The notes under the pieces are model-generated. The model worked only from the letters and a program-made list of their open reading frames with translations, searched no databases and was not told the DNA's origin. A stretch of DNA of 64,000 nucleotides, from the NCBI RefSeq assembly GCF_022568795.1, contig NZ_JAKZHU010000001.1:1612001-1676000 (forward strand). Direction: 5' to 3'. Shown here piece after piece: positions 25,936 to 33,792 of this stretch (within the stretch, counting starts at the first letter, position 1; each line of letters starts with the position of its first letter). This DNA is from Arsenicicoccus dermatophilus (GTDB lineage: Bacteria > Actinomycetota > Actinomycetes > Actinomycetales > Dermatophilaceae). A program made the position numbers and the translations under genes.

Positions 25936-27015
25936 CTAGTGAATGTTCCCGCGCAGTACCACCGCTCGGGGGAACGCCAGCACGTCGATATCCGCCCGCG
26001 GGTCCGCGGCATAGACGCACAGGTCCGCCGGCGCCCCCTCCTCCAGGCCAGGCCTCCCGAGCCAACGACGGGCGCCCCAGCTGATGGCCTCGAGCACCTC
26101 GCGCGGCGTCAGGCCGGCGTCCCGCAGCTCCCTCGCCTCGGCCCCGACGAGCCCGTGCGGGAGCGCCCCCCCGGCGTCGGTGCCGACGTACACCGGCACT
26201 CCGGCCTCGTGCGCGGCCCGGACCGTCTCGTGCCGGGCGGCGTGCAGGTCCAGCATGTGCCGGTGGTACGCCGGGAACTTGGTCCGGGCCGGCTCGGCGA
26301 TCTGCGGGAAGGTCGCGATGTTGACCAGGGTCGGGACGATCGCGATCCCCTGGCGGGCGAAGTCGTCGACGACCGAGCCGCGCAGCCCGGTGGCGTGCTC
26401 GACGCAGTCGATGCCGGCCCGGGCCAGCTGCGGCAGGACCTCCTCGCCGAAGCAGTGGGCGGTGACCCTGGCTCCGGCCTCGTGCGCGGCGGCGACGGCA
26501 GCGGCGACGACCTCCTCCGGCCAGCAGGGTGCCAGGTCGCCGGTGTCCCGGTCGATCCAGTCCCCGACGAGCTTGACCCAGCCGTCTCCCCGCGCCGCCT
26601 GCTCGCGAACGGCGGCGACGAGCATCTCCGGCTCCACCTCGTCGGCATAGCCCCGGAGGTATCGACGGGTGCGCGCGATGTGTCGCCCGGCGCGGATCAC
26701 CACGGGCAGGTCGGACCGGTCGTCGATCCAGCGGGTGTCGGCAGGCGAGCCCGCGTCCCGGATCAGCAGGGTCCCGGCCGCGCGATCCCCCAGGATCTGG
26801 CGCTCGGCGGTCTCGGCGTCCACCGCGCCATGGGCGTCCAGCCCGACGTGGCAGTGGGCGTCGACCAGCCCCGGCAGGACCCAGCCGGCGAGGGTCTCCA
26901 CGTCGCCGGTCGGTCGCTGGAAGGTCACCCTGCCGTCCACCACCCACAGCTCGTCCCGGACCTCCTCGGGGCCGACGAGGACCGGACCGGACAGGTGCAG
27001 GGCTGCGGCGCTCAT
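25936..27015 (-). CDS. Amidohydrolase-superfamily metal-dependent hydrolase
   Basis: The 359-residue protein has the amidohydrolase metal site: H-C-H-V-G near residue 54, a lysine in W-V-K-L-V-G-D, histidines in V-T-A-H-C-F and V-E-H-A-T, and the aspartate in V-G-T-D-A-G-G. The pattern resembles imidazolonepropionase/prolidase-like enzymes; the substrate is unknown. An amidohydrolase near ffh is also found in mycobacteria. TAGGGT seven bases before the ATG suggests a leaderless transcript. Confidence 0.87.
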   Translation of the reverse strand: MSAAALHLSGPVLVGPEEVRDELWVVDGRVTFQRPTGDVETLAGWVLPGLVDAHCHVGLDAHGAVDAETAERQILGDRAAGTLLIRDAGSPADTRWIDDRSDLPVVIRAGRHIARTRRYLRGYADEVEPEMLVAAVREQAARGDGWVKLVGDWIDRDTGDLAPCWPEEVVAAAVAAAHEAGARVTAHCFGEEVLPQLARAGIDCVEHATGLRGSVVDDFARQGIAIVPTLVNIATFPQIAEPARTKFPAYHRHMLDLHAARHETVRAAHEAGVPVYVGTDAGGALPHGLVGAEARELRDAGLTPREVLEAISWGARRWLGRPGLEEGAPADLCVYAADPRADIDVLAFPRAVVLRGNIH

Positions 27016-27022
27016 GGTGGCG

Positions 27023-27028
27023 ACCCTA
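27023..27028 (-). promoter_or_regulatory. -10 element for leaderless amidohydrolase
   Basis: TAGGGT on the minus strand, 7 bases, then ATG at 27015. Confidence 0.5.
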
Positions 27029-27080
27029 GCGGCGGAACCGTCCCGGCGGCCGTTCGTGAATCACGTTCGGGCCCAGTGGC

Positions 27081-27140
27081 GTGTTGTAACTCTTCGTAAT
27101 TTTAGTCTCACTTCCTTCATTACTGTGAGACCAGGACAAA
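27081..27140 (+). promoter_or_regulatory. AT-rich control region upstream of the GT2 cassette
   Basis: Within the 289-base gap before the GT2 gene, this stretch is clearly AT-richer than its surroundings. It contains the inverted repeat GTCTCAC (27105-27111) and GTGAGAC (27125-27131), and overlaps a TACTGT -10-like hexamer (27121-27126). If this is the promoter, the GT2 mRNA has a leader of about 170 bases. I recognise no riboswitch family in that leader. Confidence 0.4.
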
Positions 27141-27304
27141 TCACTCAACGAAGTAGTGGCAGGCCGATGCGGTAGACAAGCGTCCGGAGCCGTCCCCAGG
27201 CCCGGTGACGGCCCGTTTCCTGGATGTGACATGAGGGTCCGACAGGCCCGGTCATCGGCAGCGTCGCCACCCCACGACCCTTCCCCCGCATCCCGGAGTC
27301 CACC

Positions 27305-28522
27305 ATGCCAGCCACCCTCGCGCCGACGTCCTTCGACGTCCTCGGCCATGAGCCGGACGGCGCCGCGACCCCGAGCCCCCTGCCCCCCGAGCCCGGCTAC
27401 GGCCGCGTGCACGTCCTGGTGCCGGCGCACGACGAGGAGGCGGGCATCGCCCACACCCTCGAGGCTCTGCGCGAGCAGACCTACCAGCCGTGGTCCGTGA
27501 CGGTCATCGCGGACAACTGCAGCGACCGCACGGTCGAGATCGCCCGCGGGATGGGCGTCACGGTCGTCGAGACCGTCGGCAACACCCACAAGAAGGCCGG
27601 CGCCCTCAACCAGGTGCTCGACACCCTGCTGCCGACCCTGGGCGAGTCGGACCTCATCTTCGTGCAGGACGCGGACTCGGCGCTGGAGCGGCACTTCCTC
27701 GCCAACGCCGCGCGCTACCTCACCCGGCACGACCATCTCGGCGCCGTGGGCGGCACCTTCCGCGCCCAGCCCGCCCTGCAGCGGGAGCGCACCCGCCGCC
27801 GCGAGCCGTCGACCGAGCGCTGGCAGCGCCAGGCCTGGAACCTCAACTCACGCTTCCTGCGGCACCTGCAGGACAACGAGTACGCCCGCTACGCCCGCGA
27901 CGTGCGGCGCCTGGACGGCAAGTGCCTCGTGGTCACCGGCACCGCGGCCATGTTCAAGGCCACCATGCTGCAGGACCTCAGCCGGGCGCGGCTCGACGGC
28001 CGCCTCCCCGAAGGCGACGGCAAGGGCGGGATCTACGACCCCCGGGTCCTCACCGAGGACAACGAGCTGTCGTTCGCGATCATGCACCTGGGCTTCGAGC
28101 TCCTGGCGCCCCCGAACTGCCTGCTGACGACCGAGGCGATGCCGACCTGGCGCGAGCTGTGGCAACAGCGGCTGCGCTGGAAGCGCGGCGCCGTCGAGAA
28201 CTGCGTGCAGTACGGCCTCACCGCCGTGACCCGGCCCTACTGGGGTCGTCAGCTGCTGACGATGCTGGGCGTCCTAGTCACGATCCTCTACCTGTCCGAC
28301 CTCGCCCTCACCCTCGTGCTCGGCCACTTCGCCCTCCAGCCCCTCTGGGCGGCGGTGACCGGGATCTTCTGCCTGGAACGGTTCGTGACGATCCGGGACA
28401 AGGGGATCAGGCAGATGGCGCTCAGCGCCACGATGTACGAGCTCCCGTTCGACTTCTTCCTGCAAGCCACCCACGCGAAGGCCTACGCCGACGCGCTCAT
28501 CGGAACCGAAAGGAAATGGTGA
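27305..28522 (+). CDS. Processive family 2 glycosyltransferase (polysaccharide synthase)
   Basis: The 405-residue protein has a GT-A domain with D70, the metal-binding D122-A-D124, the T-E-D acid motif at 250-252 and Q288-x-x-R-W292. That is the set found in processive synthases such as cellulose, hyaluronan and poly-GlcNAc synthases. The C-terminus has about two or three membrane segments (about 315-362) followed by a short amphipathic tail. It would polymerise a sugar nucleotide on the cytosolic face; which sugar cannot be told. It is followed after one base by a 64-codon gene and then by a GH26 gene on the same strand. Confidence 0.9.
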   Translation: MPATLAPTSFDVLGHEPDGAATPSPLPPEPGYGRVHVLVPAHDEEAGIAHTLEALREQTYQPWSVTVIADNCSDRTVEIARGMGVTVVETVGNTHKKAGALNQVLDTLLPTLGESDLIFVQDADSALERHFLANAARYLTRHDHLGAVGGTFRAQPALQRERTRRREPSTERWQRQAWNLNSRFLRHLQDNEYARYARDVRRLDGKCLVVTGTAAMFKATMLQDLSRARLDGRLPEGDGKGGIYDPRVLTEDNELSFAIMHLGFELLAPPNCLLTTEAMPTWRELWQQRLRWKRGAVENCVQYGLTAVTRPYWGRQLLTMLGVLVTILYLSDLALTLVLGHFALQPLWAAVTGIFCLERFVTIRDKGIRQMALSATMYELPFDFFLQATHAKAYADALIGTERKW

Positions 28523-28523
28523 C

Positions 28524-28718
28524 ATGTACAACAACCCCGCTCCGGTCTTCGCCGCCGGCGTGACCGGTGGACTGACCTACGCCGGGTTCGAGAACCTCTA
28601 CTACGCGATGGGCGCCTTCGCGCTCGTGGCCGCGGCCTCCGCGGTCAAGCGCATGGTGCCCGTCTACCGCACCCGGTCGGCCCGCGCCCGGGCTGCCATG
28701 ATCTCCGAGAGCGCCTGA
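28524..28718 (+). CDS. Small membrane protein, unknown, partner of the GT2 synthase
   Basis: The 64-residue product begins one base after the GT2 stop and has an AAGGAAATGG ribosome site inside the GT2 3' end, so it is translated from the same mRNA. Residues about 9-40 are hydrophobic, followed by K-R and a basic tail. L-T-Y-A-G followed by a hydrophobic stretch and K-R loosely recalls a sortase sorting signal, but the protein lacks a secreted domain. No family recognised. Tight coupling suggests an accessory subunit of the synthase. Confidence 0.75.
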   Translation: MYNNPAPVFAAGVTGGLTYAGFENLYYAMGAFALVAAASAVKRMVPVYRTRSARARAAMISESA

Positions 28719-28765
28719 TCCTGGGCGCTCCCGGCCTCACCGCCCGGCGTCGACGGCCGGCGTCG

Positions 28766-28797
28766 ACGGCCGGCCCCGCTTCCGCGGGGCCGGCCGT
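28766..28797 (+). terminator. Terminator hairpin after the GT2/small-protein genes
   Basis: Perfect 14-bp arms 28766-28779 and 28784-28797 with the loop TTCC. Just upstream a 13-base direct repeat of CGGCGTCGACGGC occurs at 28745-28770. It separates GT2 transcription from the GH26 gene. Confidence 0.75.
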
Positions 28798-28853
28798 TGG
28801 TCCGTCTGGGCAGACCCATGTAGATACAGAGAGTAGTTGATGGTCACTCTTCG

Positions 28854-28859
28854 TACCGT
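28854..28859 (+). promoter_or_regulatory. -10 element for leaderless GH26 gene
   Basis: TACCGT, 6 bases, then ATG at 28866. A 10-base string ACTCTTCGTA (28846-28855) just upstream is also found upstream of the GT2 gene (27089-27098). Confidence 0.5.
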
Positions 28860-28865
28860 CAGGGG

Positions 28866-29915
28866 ATGCGTCTCCCCCGCCGTGCCCTCCTGTCCGTCGC
28901 CCTCGGGGCCGCCGCGATGACCGCCACCGCGGGCAGCTCCGAGGCGATCTCCCCCGCACCTCGGCCCACGACCGCTCCCCGCACGCTGGCCCCCTCCTCG
29001 GTTCCGCTCGCCCTGGGCGCCTACAGCCAGGGGATGGACAAGGACCCCACGGTCCTGGACCGGACGGCCTCCGCCCTGGGCCGCCCCATGGCCATCGCGA
29101 GCGTCTTCCGCGGCAAGGGTGACGACGCCTGGTGGCCCTACCCCGCGGATCGGGCCCTCGGGACTCGCCGGACGCTCCTCGTGGCCTGGTCCCTGGAGGA
29201 CTACGGCAGCTATGCCTGGTGGGCCTCCGGCCAGGGTGACGCCGTCCTGCGCGACAAGGCCCGCACGTTGCGCGCCTACGGACGCCCCGTGGTGCTGCGC
29301 CCTTGGGCCGAGATGAACGCCGACTGGGTGGCGCACCAGGTCACCACCGGCACCCCGAAGCCCGCGGGCGGATCCCCCGACCAGTTCCGGGCCGCCTGGC
29401 GCCGCGCCGTCGACGTCTTCCGTCGCGAGGGGGCCAGCAACGTGCGCTGGGCCTTCAACCCCACCACCGACACCTACGCCGGCACCAGCGACGTGCGGGC
29501 GTTCTACCCCGGCGACGACGTCGTCGACGTCCTCGGCCTGGACGGCTACAACTGGGGCACCACCGCAACCCCCAACCTCGGCTGGCGCACCTTCGACGAC
29601 GTCTACGCCACCCAGTACGCCCGTCTCGTGGGACTCGCACCCGCCAAGCCCGTCTGGCTGTGCGAGATCTCCTCGGCCGACCCCGCCAGCGCGGGGGTCT
29701 CGACGGTGCGGGCGAGCGCACCGACCGGGCAGACCAAGGGCTTGTGGTGGCAGGACACCTTCGCCCACCTGCGCACCGGCTACCGCAACGTCCAGGCTGT
29801 GGTGGTCTTCGACGTCGACAAGGAGCGCGACTGGCGAGTGGCGAGCTCGGCCGAGGCCCTCGGCGGGCTGCGCACCGCAGTCAGCTCCCCGATCTACAAG
29901 CCGCGCCTCGGCTGA
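28866..29915 (+). CDS. Secreted glycoside hydrolase, family 26-like
   Basis: The 349-residue protein has a signal peptide (about 1-27, basic N-terminus R-L-P-R-R then hydrophobic), a Pro/Thr linker and a TIM-barrel GH26-like domain. The acid/base E149 lies in R-P-W-A-E-M-N and the nucleophile E267 in V-W-L-C-E-I-S-S. GH26 members are mostly beta-mannanases or mixed-linkage glucanases. Placed beside a processive synthase, it may trim or release the polymer, as hydrolases do in cellulose and alginate loci. The substrate is inferred only. Confidence 0.87.
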   Translation: MRLPRRALLSVALGAAAMTATAGSSEAISPAPRPTTAPRTLAPSSVPLALGAYSQGMDKDPTVLDRTASALGRPMAIASVFRGKGDDAWWPYPADRALGTRRTLLVAWSLEDYGSYAWWASGQGDAVLRDKARTLRAYGRPVVLRPWAEMNADWVAHQVTTGTPKPAGGSPDQFRAAWRRAVDVFRREGASNVRWAFNPTTDTYAGTSDVRAFYPGDDVVDVLGLDGYNWGTTATPNLGWRTFDDVYATQYARLVGLAPAKPVWLCEISSADPASAGVSTVRASAPTGQTKGLWWQDTFAHLRTGYRNVQAVVVFDVDKERDWRVASSAEALGGLRTAVSSPIYKPRLG

Positions 29916-29944
29916 CCCGTGTCGCGGTCCCCTGCCCTCGCGAT

Positions 29945-29997
29945 CGGCAGGTATGACGAGAGGCCCGGGTGCACCGGGCCTCTCGTCATACCTGCCG
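29945..29997. terminator. Bidirectional terminator between GH26 and ffh
   Basis: A perfect 24-bp stem (29945-29968 with 29974-29997) with loop GTGCA, between the convergent GH26 and ffh genes. It is the longest perfect hairpin I found in the window. Confidence 0.85.
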
Positions 29998-30011
29998 GGT
30001 CGGTCGAGGGC

Positions 30012-31604
30012 TCACCTGCCCAGCGTGCCGCCGAAGCCCTTGGGCAGCTGGGACAGGTCTAGCTCGGAGGGGTCGGGCATCGCCCCGTCGCCGAAGGCCG
30101 AGCCGAAGGCGTTCTCCTTGGCAACTCTGGCCTTCTCGGCCGCGGCGCGCTCCTGCTCGGCGCGCTTGGCGGGGTTGCCGGACTTGGCCTTCTTGCGGGC
30201 GGGCTGCTGCTTGGCCTTCTTGCCGCCGGGGACCCCGGGCATCCCCGGCATACCGCCGCCGCGGCGCAGCTGACGCATCATCTTCTGCGCCTCGCCGAAG
30301 CGCTCGAGCAGCTGGTTGACCTCGCTGACCGTGACGCCGGAACCCTTGGCGATGCGCGAGCGGCGAGAGCCGTTGATCTGCTTGGGGTGGGTCCGCTCGA
30401 AGGGGGTCATGGACCGCACGATCGCCTCGACCCGGTCGAACTCACGCTCGTCCAGCGCGTTGATGGCGTCGCGCATCTGGTTCATGCCCGGCATCATCCC
30501 GAGCATCGACTTGAGGTTGCCCATCCGCTTGATGGCGGACATCTGCTGCAGGAAGTCGTCGAAGGTGAAGTCCTCCTCCGCCAGGAACTTCCGGGCCATC
30601 TCGTCGGCCTGGCGGCGGTCGAAGGCCTTCTCGGCCTGCTCGATCAGGGTGAGGACGTCACCCATGTCCAGGATCCGGCTGGCCATCCGGTCGGGGTGGA
30701 AGACCTCGAAGTCCTTCACGCCCTCGCCCGTGGAGGCGAACATGATCGGCTTGCCGGTCGTGTGGGCCACGGACAGCGCAGCGCCACCACGGGCGTCGCC
30801 GTCGAGCTTGGACAGGACCACGCCGGTGAAGTTGACGCCTCGCTGGAAGGCCTCGGCCGTCTCGACCGCGGCCTGGCCGATCATCGCGTCGATGACGAAG
30901 AGGACCTCGTCGGGGTCGATGGCCGCCCGGATGTCCGCGGCCTGCTGCATCAGCACCTCGTCGATGGCCAGGCGTCCGGCGGTGTCGACGATGACCACGT
31001 CGCGCTGCTGACGACGGGCCTCGGTGACGCCGTCGCGGGCCACGCCGATCGGGTCGCCGTAGCCGCGGGTGCCGGAGCCGGTCTCGATCGCCGCGTCGTA
31101 GCCCGAGACGTTGCCCCGCTCGGGGGCATAGACGGGCACGCCGGCGCGCTCGCCGACCACCTGGAGCTGGGTGACGGCGTTGGGGCGCTGGAGGTCGGCC
31201 GCGACGAGCATCGGGGTGTGCCCCTGCTCCTTGAGCCAGTAGGCCAGCTTGCCCGCGAGCGTGGTCTTGCCCGCGCCCTGCAGACCGGCCAGCATGATGA
31301 CCGTCGGCGGCTGCTTGGCGAACTCGATCCGGCGGGTCTGGCCGCCGAGGATCTCGACCAGCTCGTCGTTGACGATCTTGACGACCTGCTGGGCGGGGTT
31401 GAGCGCCTCGTGCACCTCCGCCCCGAGCGCCCGCTCGCGCACGGCTGCGGTGAAGTGACGCACGACGGGCAGCGCCACGTCGGCGTCGAGCAGGGCGACC
31501 CGGATGTCGCGGACCGTGGAGTTGACGTCCTTCTCGGTGATGCGCCCCTTGGAGCGCAGGTGCTTGAAGGTGTCGGTCAGACGGTCAGACAGGCTGGTGA
31601 ACAC
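30012..31604 (-). CDS. ffh: Signal recognition particle protein Ffh
   Basis: The 530-residue GTPase targets nascent membrane proteins to FtsY and SecYEG. It has the N domain, the G domain with G-L-Q-G-A-G-K-T-T and D-T-A-G-R, and the Met-rich M domain (M-L-G-M-M-P-G-M region) that binds 4.5S RNA. A Lys/Ala-rich C-terminal extension follows. Its GTG start lies inside the last codons of amtB (20-base overlap), with a TAACCT -10 six bases upstream. Confidence 0.98.
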   Translation of the reverse strand: MFTSLSDRLTDTFKHLRSKGRITEKDVNSTVRDIRVALLDADVALPVVRHFTAAVRERALGAEVHEALNPAQQVVKIVNDELVEILGGQTRRIEFAKQPPTVIMLAGLQGAGKTTLAGKLAYWLKEQGHTPMLVAADLQRPNAVTQLQVVGERAGVPVYAPERGNVSGYDAAIETGSGTRGYGDPIGVARDGVTEARRQQRDVVIVDTAGRLAIDEVLMQQAADIRAAIDPDEVLFVIDAMIGQAAVETAEAFQRGVNFTGVVLSKLDGDARGGAALSVAHTTGKPIMFASTGEGVKDFEVFHPDRMASRILDMGDVLTLIEQAEKAFDRRQADEMARKFLAEEDFTFDDFLQQMSAIKRMGNLKSMLGMMPGMNQMRDAINALDEREFDRVEAIVRSMTPFERTHPKQINGSRRSRIAKGSGVTVSEVNQLLERFGEAQKMMRQLRRGGGMPGMPGVPGGKKAKQQPARKKAKSGNPAKRAEQERAAAEKARVAKENAFGSAFGDGAMPDPSELDLSQLPKGFGGTLGR

Positions 31605-33024
31605 CGGACAAGGTTACCGGCTGACCCTCGTGCCCCCGGACATCGTCCGTCCCCGCCGGGTCGGAGGGCTGCGCGGTGGTCTCGTCGGGCGTCCGCGCTC
31701 CCCAGTGCGCCGTGGCACCGATCGCGTCGGCCAGCGGGCGCCGGCCGGTGCGGCTGCCCACCGCCTCGGGGGTGAGGTCGTAGGCCGTCTCGGCGTGCTC
31801 GGCCTGGTCGAGACCCTCCAGCTCGTCGCCGGCCGGAGCCCGGAAGCCCAGGGTGACCGCGAGGACCCGGGCGATCGCGTAGGACACGACCAGGGAGTAG
31901 CCGAAGACGGCGAGGGCACCGACCCCCTGGCGCCACAGCTGGTCCAGGCCGCCGCCGTGCAGCAGCCCGCGCACGGTGCTGCCCGGGACCTCGTCGGTGG
32001 CGAGGAGCCCCACGGCCAGGGTCCCCCAGAGCCCGCCGACCAGGTGCACGCCGACGACGTCCAGGGAGTCGTCCACGCCGACGAGGAACTTCAGACCGAC
32101 GGCAAGGGCACACAGGGCTCCCGCGACGAGCCCGACCACGACGGCGCCGAGCGGGGTCACGACGGCGCAGGCCGGGGTGATGGCCACCAACCCCGCGACC
32201 ATGCCTGAGGCAGCGCCCAGGGAGGTCGCGTGGCCGTCGCGCAGCCGCTCGGTGGCGAGCCAGCCGACGATGCCGGCGGCCGGCGCCACGAAGGTGTTGA
32301 TCCAGGCGAGCGCGGCGACCGGCCCGGCGGACAGCGCCGACCCGGCGTCGAAGCCGAACCAGCCGAACCACAGCAGGCCGGCGCCCAGCATCACGAGGGT
32401 CAGGTTGTGCGGCCGCATCGGGTCCCGGCCGAAGCCCTCGCGGGGCCCGAGGACGAGCGCGAGCGCCAGTCCGGCGGCCCCGGCGTCGATGTGGATGGCC
32501 GTGCCACCCGCGAAGTCGACCGCCTTGAGGCCGTTGACGATCCAGCCCCCGTGGGTGGCGGTGAGACCGTCGACGGCGAACACCCAGTGGGCGGCGAGGA
32601 AGTAGACGAGCAGCGACCACGCCGCGACGAAGGCGCACCAGGCCCCGAACCGGGCGCGGTCGGCGATCGCACCGGAGACGAGGGCGACCGCGATGACCGC
32701 GAAGGCCCCCTGGTAGCCGGCGAAGGCCAGGGACGGGACGCGGCCGACGTGGGCGGAGGCGTCGAGGAGGTGCCGCAGCCCGGCGAACTGCAGCGGATCG
32801 CCCACCAGCCCGCCGAAGGAGTCCCCGAACGCCATGGAGTAGCCCACGAGCACCCACAGGACCCCGACGATCGCCAGGGCGGCGACGCTCATCATGATCA
32901 TGTTGAGCACGCTCTTGGCGCGGACCATCCCGCCGTAGAAGAAGGCGAGCGCGGGGGTCATGAGCAGCACCAGCGCGGCGCTGACCAGCACCCAGACGGT
33001 GTCACCGGTGTCGATCGTGTCCAT
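31585..33024 (-). CDS. amtB: Ammonium transporter AmtB
   Basis: The 479-residue membrane protein has about eleven hydrophobic segments. The pore histidine pair is present: H in G-G-T-A-I-H-I-D-A-G and H in V-G-V-H-L-V-G-G-L-W-G-T. F-F-Y-G-G-M-V-R and W-F-G-W-F-G-F-D are also present. The C-terminal cytosolic tail is about 70 residues. The usual downstream glnK and glnD are absent; ffh follows directly with a 20-base overlap. A GlnR-like site lies upstream. Confidence 0.95.
   Translation of the reverse strand: MDTIDTGDTVWVLVSAALVLLMTPALAFFYGGMVRAKSVLNMIMMSVAALAIVGVLWVLVGYSMAFGDSFGGLVGDPLQFAGLRHLLDASAHVGRVPSLAFAGYQGAFAVIAVALVSGAIADRARFGAWCAFVAAWSLLVYFLAAHWVFAVDGLTATHGGWIVNGLKAVDFAGGTAIHIDAGAAGLALALVLGPREGFGRDPMRPHNLTLVMLGAGLLWFGWFGFDAGSALSAGPVAALAWINTFVAPAAGIVGWLATERLRDGHATSLGAASGMVAGLVAITPACAVVTPLGAVVVGLVAGALCALAVGLKFLVGVDDSLDVVGVHLVGGLWGTLAVGLLATDEVPGSTVRGLLHGGGLDQLWRQGVGALAVFGYSLVVSYAIARVLAVTLGFRAPAGDELEGLDQAEHAETAYDLTPEAVGSRTGRRPLADAIGATAHWGARTPDETTAQPSDPAGTDDVRGHEGQPVTLSGVHQPV
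31611..31616 (-). promoter_or_regulatory. -10 element for leaderless ffh
   Basis: TAACCT on the minus strand, inside the 3' end of amtB, 6 bases before the ffh GTG at 31604. Confidence 0.5.
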
Positions 33025-33030
33025 GCCACC

Positions 33031-33036
33031 ACCCTG
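33031..33036 (-). promoter_or_regulatory. Weak -10 element for amtB
   Basis: CAGGGT on the minus strand, 6 bases before the ATG at 33024. One mismatch from the TANNNT pattern of the other leaderless genes. Confidence 0.35.
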
Positions 33037-33069
33037 CGGGAGGGGTGTTTCGCCGGCGGGTCTCCCGGT

Positions 33070-33105
33070 GTTTCCGTGGCGTAAACCCCGGCGACCGCGC
33101 GTAAA
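33070..33105 (-). promoter_or_regulatory. GlnR-like binding site upstream of amtB
   Basis: On the minus strand TTTAC-GCCACG-GAAAC (33085-33070) fits the actinobacterial GlnR half-pair gTnAC-n6-GaAAC. A second TTTAC lies 20 bases upstream (33105-33101) with a poor partner. Nitrogen-limited activation of amtB by GlnR is the expected regulation. Confidence 0.5.
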
Positions 33106-33125
33106 CCCTGGATGACGCCGTCAGG

Positions 33126-33779
33126 TCAGCCCCAGTGGCCGCCCATCGGGGGAACGAGCCAGGCGTCCGCGGCCGCGGCCCGCAGCGCCAGCCCGATGGA
33201 GTCCACGTCGTCGTGCGCGTTGAGTCCGCTCGGGTTGGGGACCACGTGCACGATCGCGCCGTACCAGGGCTCCGGCTGCCGGCCGCGATGGACCTGCTTG
33301 ACGCCGAACGCGATCCGATAGGTCGAGATCCCGGCGAAGGCCACCACGCGAGGGTGCCGCTCGTCGACGAGCGCGGCGAGGCGCTCCACCCCGGCACGCA
33401 GCTCCTCGGGGTCCAGCTCGTCGGCCCGGGCCGTGGCCCGCGGCACGAGGTTCGTCATACCGATGCCGCGGTCCTCGACCAGCGCCCGGTCCTCGGTCCG
33501 CATCCCGCAGCTGACGTCGATGACGTGTCTGGCCAGCCCGGCCCGGTGCAGCGCCGGCCAGAACCTGTTGCCCGGCCGGGCGTAGTGCGCGTCCACGGCG
33601 GCGGACCACAGCGAGGGGTTGATGCCGACGACCAGCAGGGCCAGGTGCTCCGGGAGCAGGTCGGTGATGGCCCTCCCCCGGGCCTGCTCCAGCCCGGCGG
33701 CGGTGGGCCTGCGGCCCCTGACGTATGCCGCGAGCCCACCGCCCTGGCGGGCGGCGGGCTCGGGGTGCTCGGACACCAT
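33126..33779 (-). CDS. mug: Mismatch-specific uracil/thymine DNA glycosylase (Mug/TDG family)
   Basis: The 217-residue protein has the Mug motif G-I-N-P-S (52-56) with the catalytic asparagine, and V-P-N-P-S-G-L-N-A-H (180-189), the wedge loop. It removes uracil or thymine from G mismatches. It has a 45-residue N-terminal extension. It lies 13 bases after ftsY on the same strand. Confidence 0.93.
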   Translation of the reverse strand: MVSEHPEPAARQGGGLAAYVRGRRPTAAGLEQARGRAITDLLPEHLALLVVGINPSLWSAAVDAHYARPGNRFWPALHRAGLARHVIDVSCGMRTEDRALVEDRGIGMTNLVPRATARADELDPEELRAGVERLAALVDERHPRVVAFAGISTYRIAFGVKQVHRGRQPEPWYGAIVHVVPNPSGLNAHDDVDSIGLALRAAAADAWLVPPMGGHWG

Positions 33780-33792
33780 CAGCGCGGTGGCC

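Noticed and set aside
27141-27304. Riboswitch in the leader of the GT2 gene (cyclic-di-GMP or cyclic-di-AMP class)
   Set aside because: I searched by eye for the conserved cores of these classes and found none; only the inverted repeat near the presumed promoter stands out.
28745-28770. CRISPR-like or tandem repeat (CGGCGTCGACGGC twice)
   Set aside because: Only two copies with no spacer; it is part of the terminator hairpin region.
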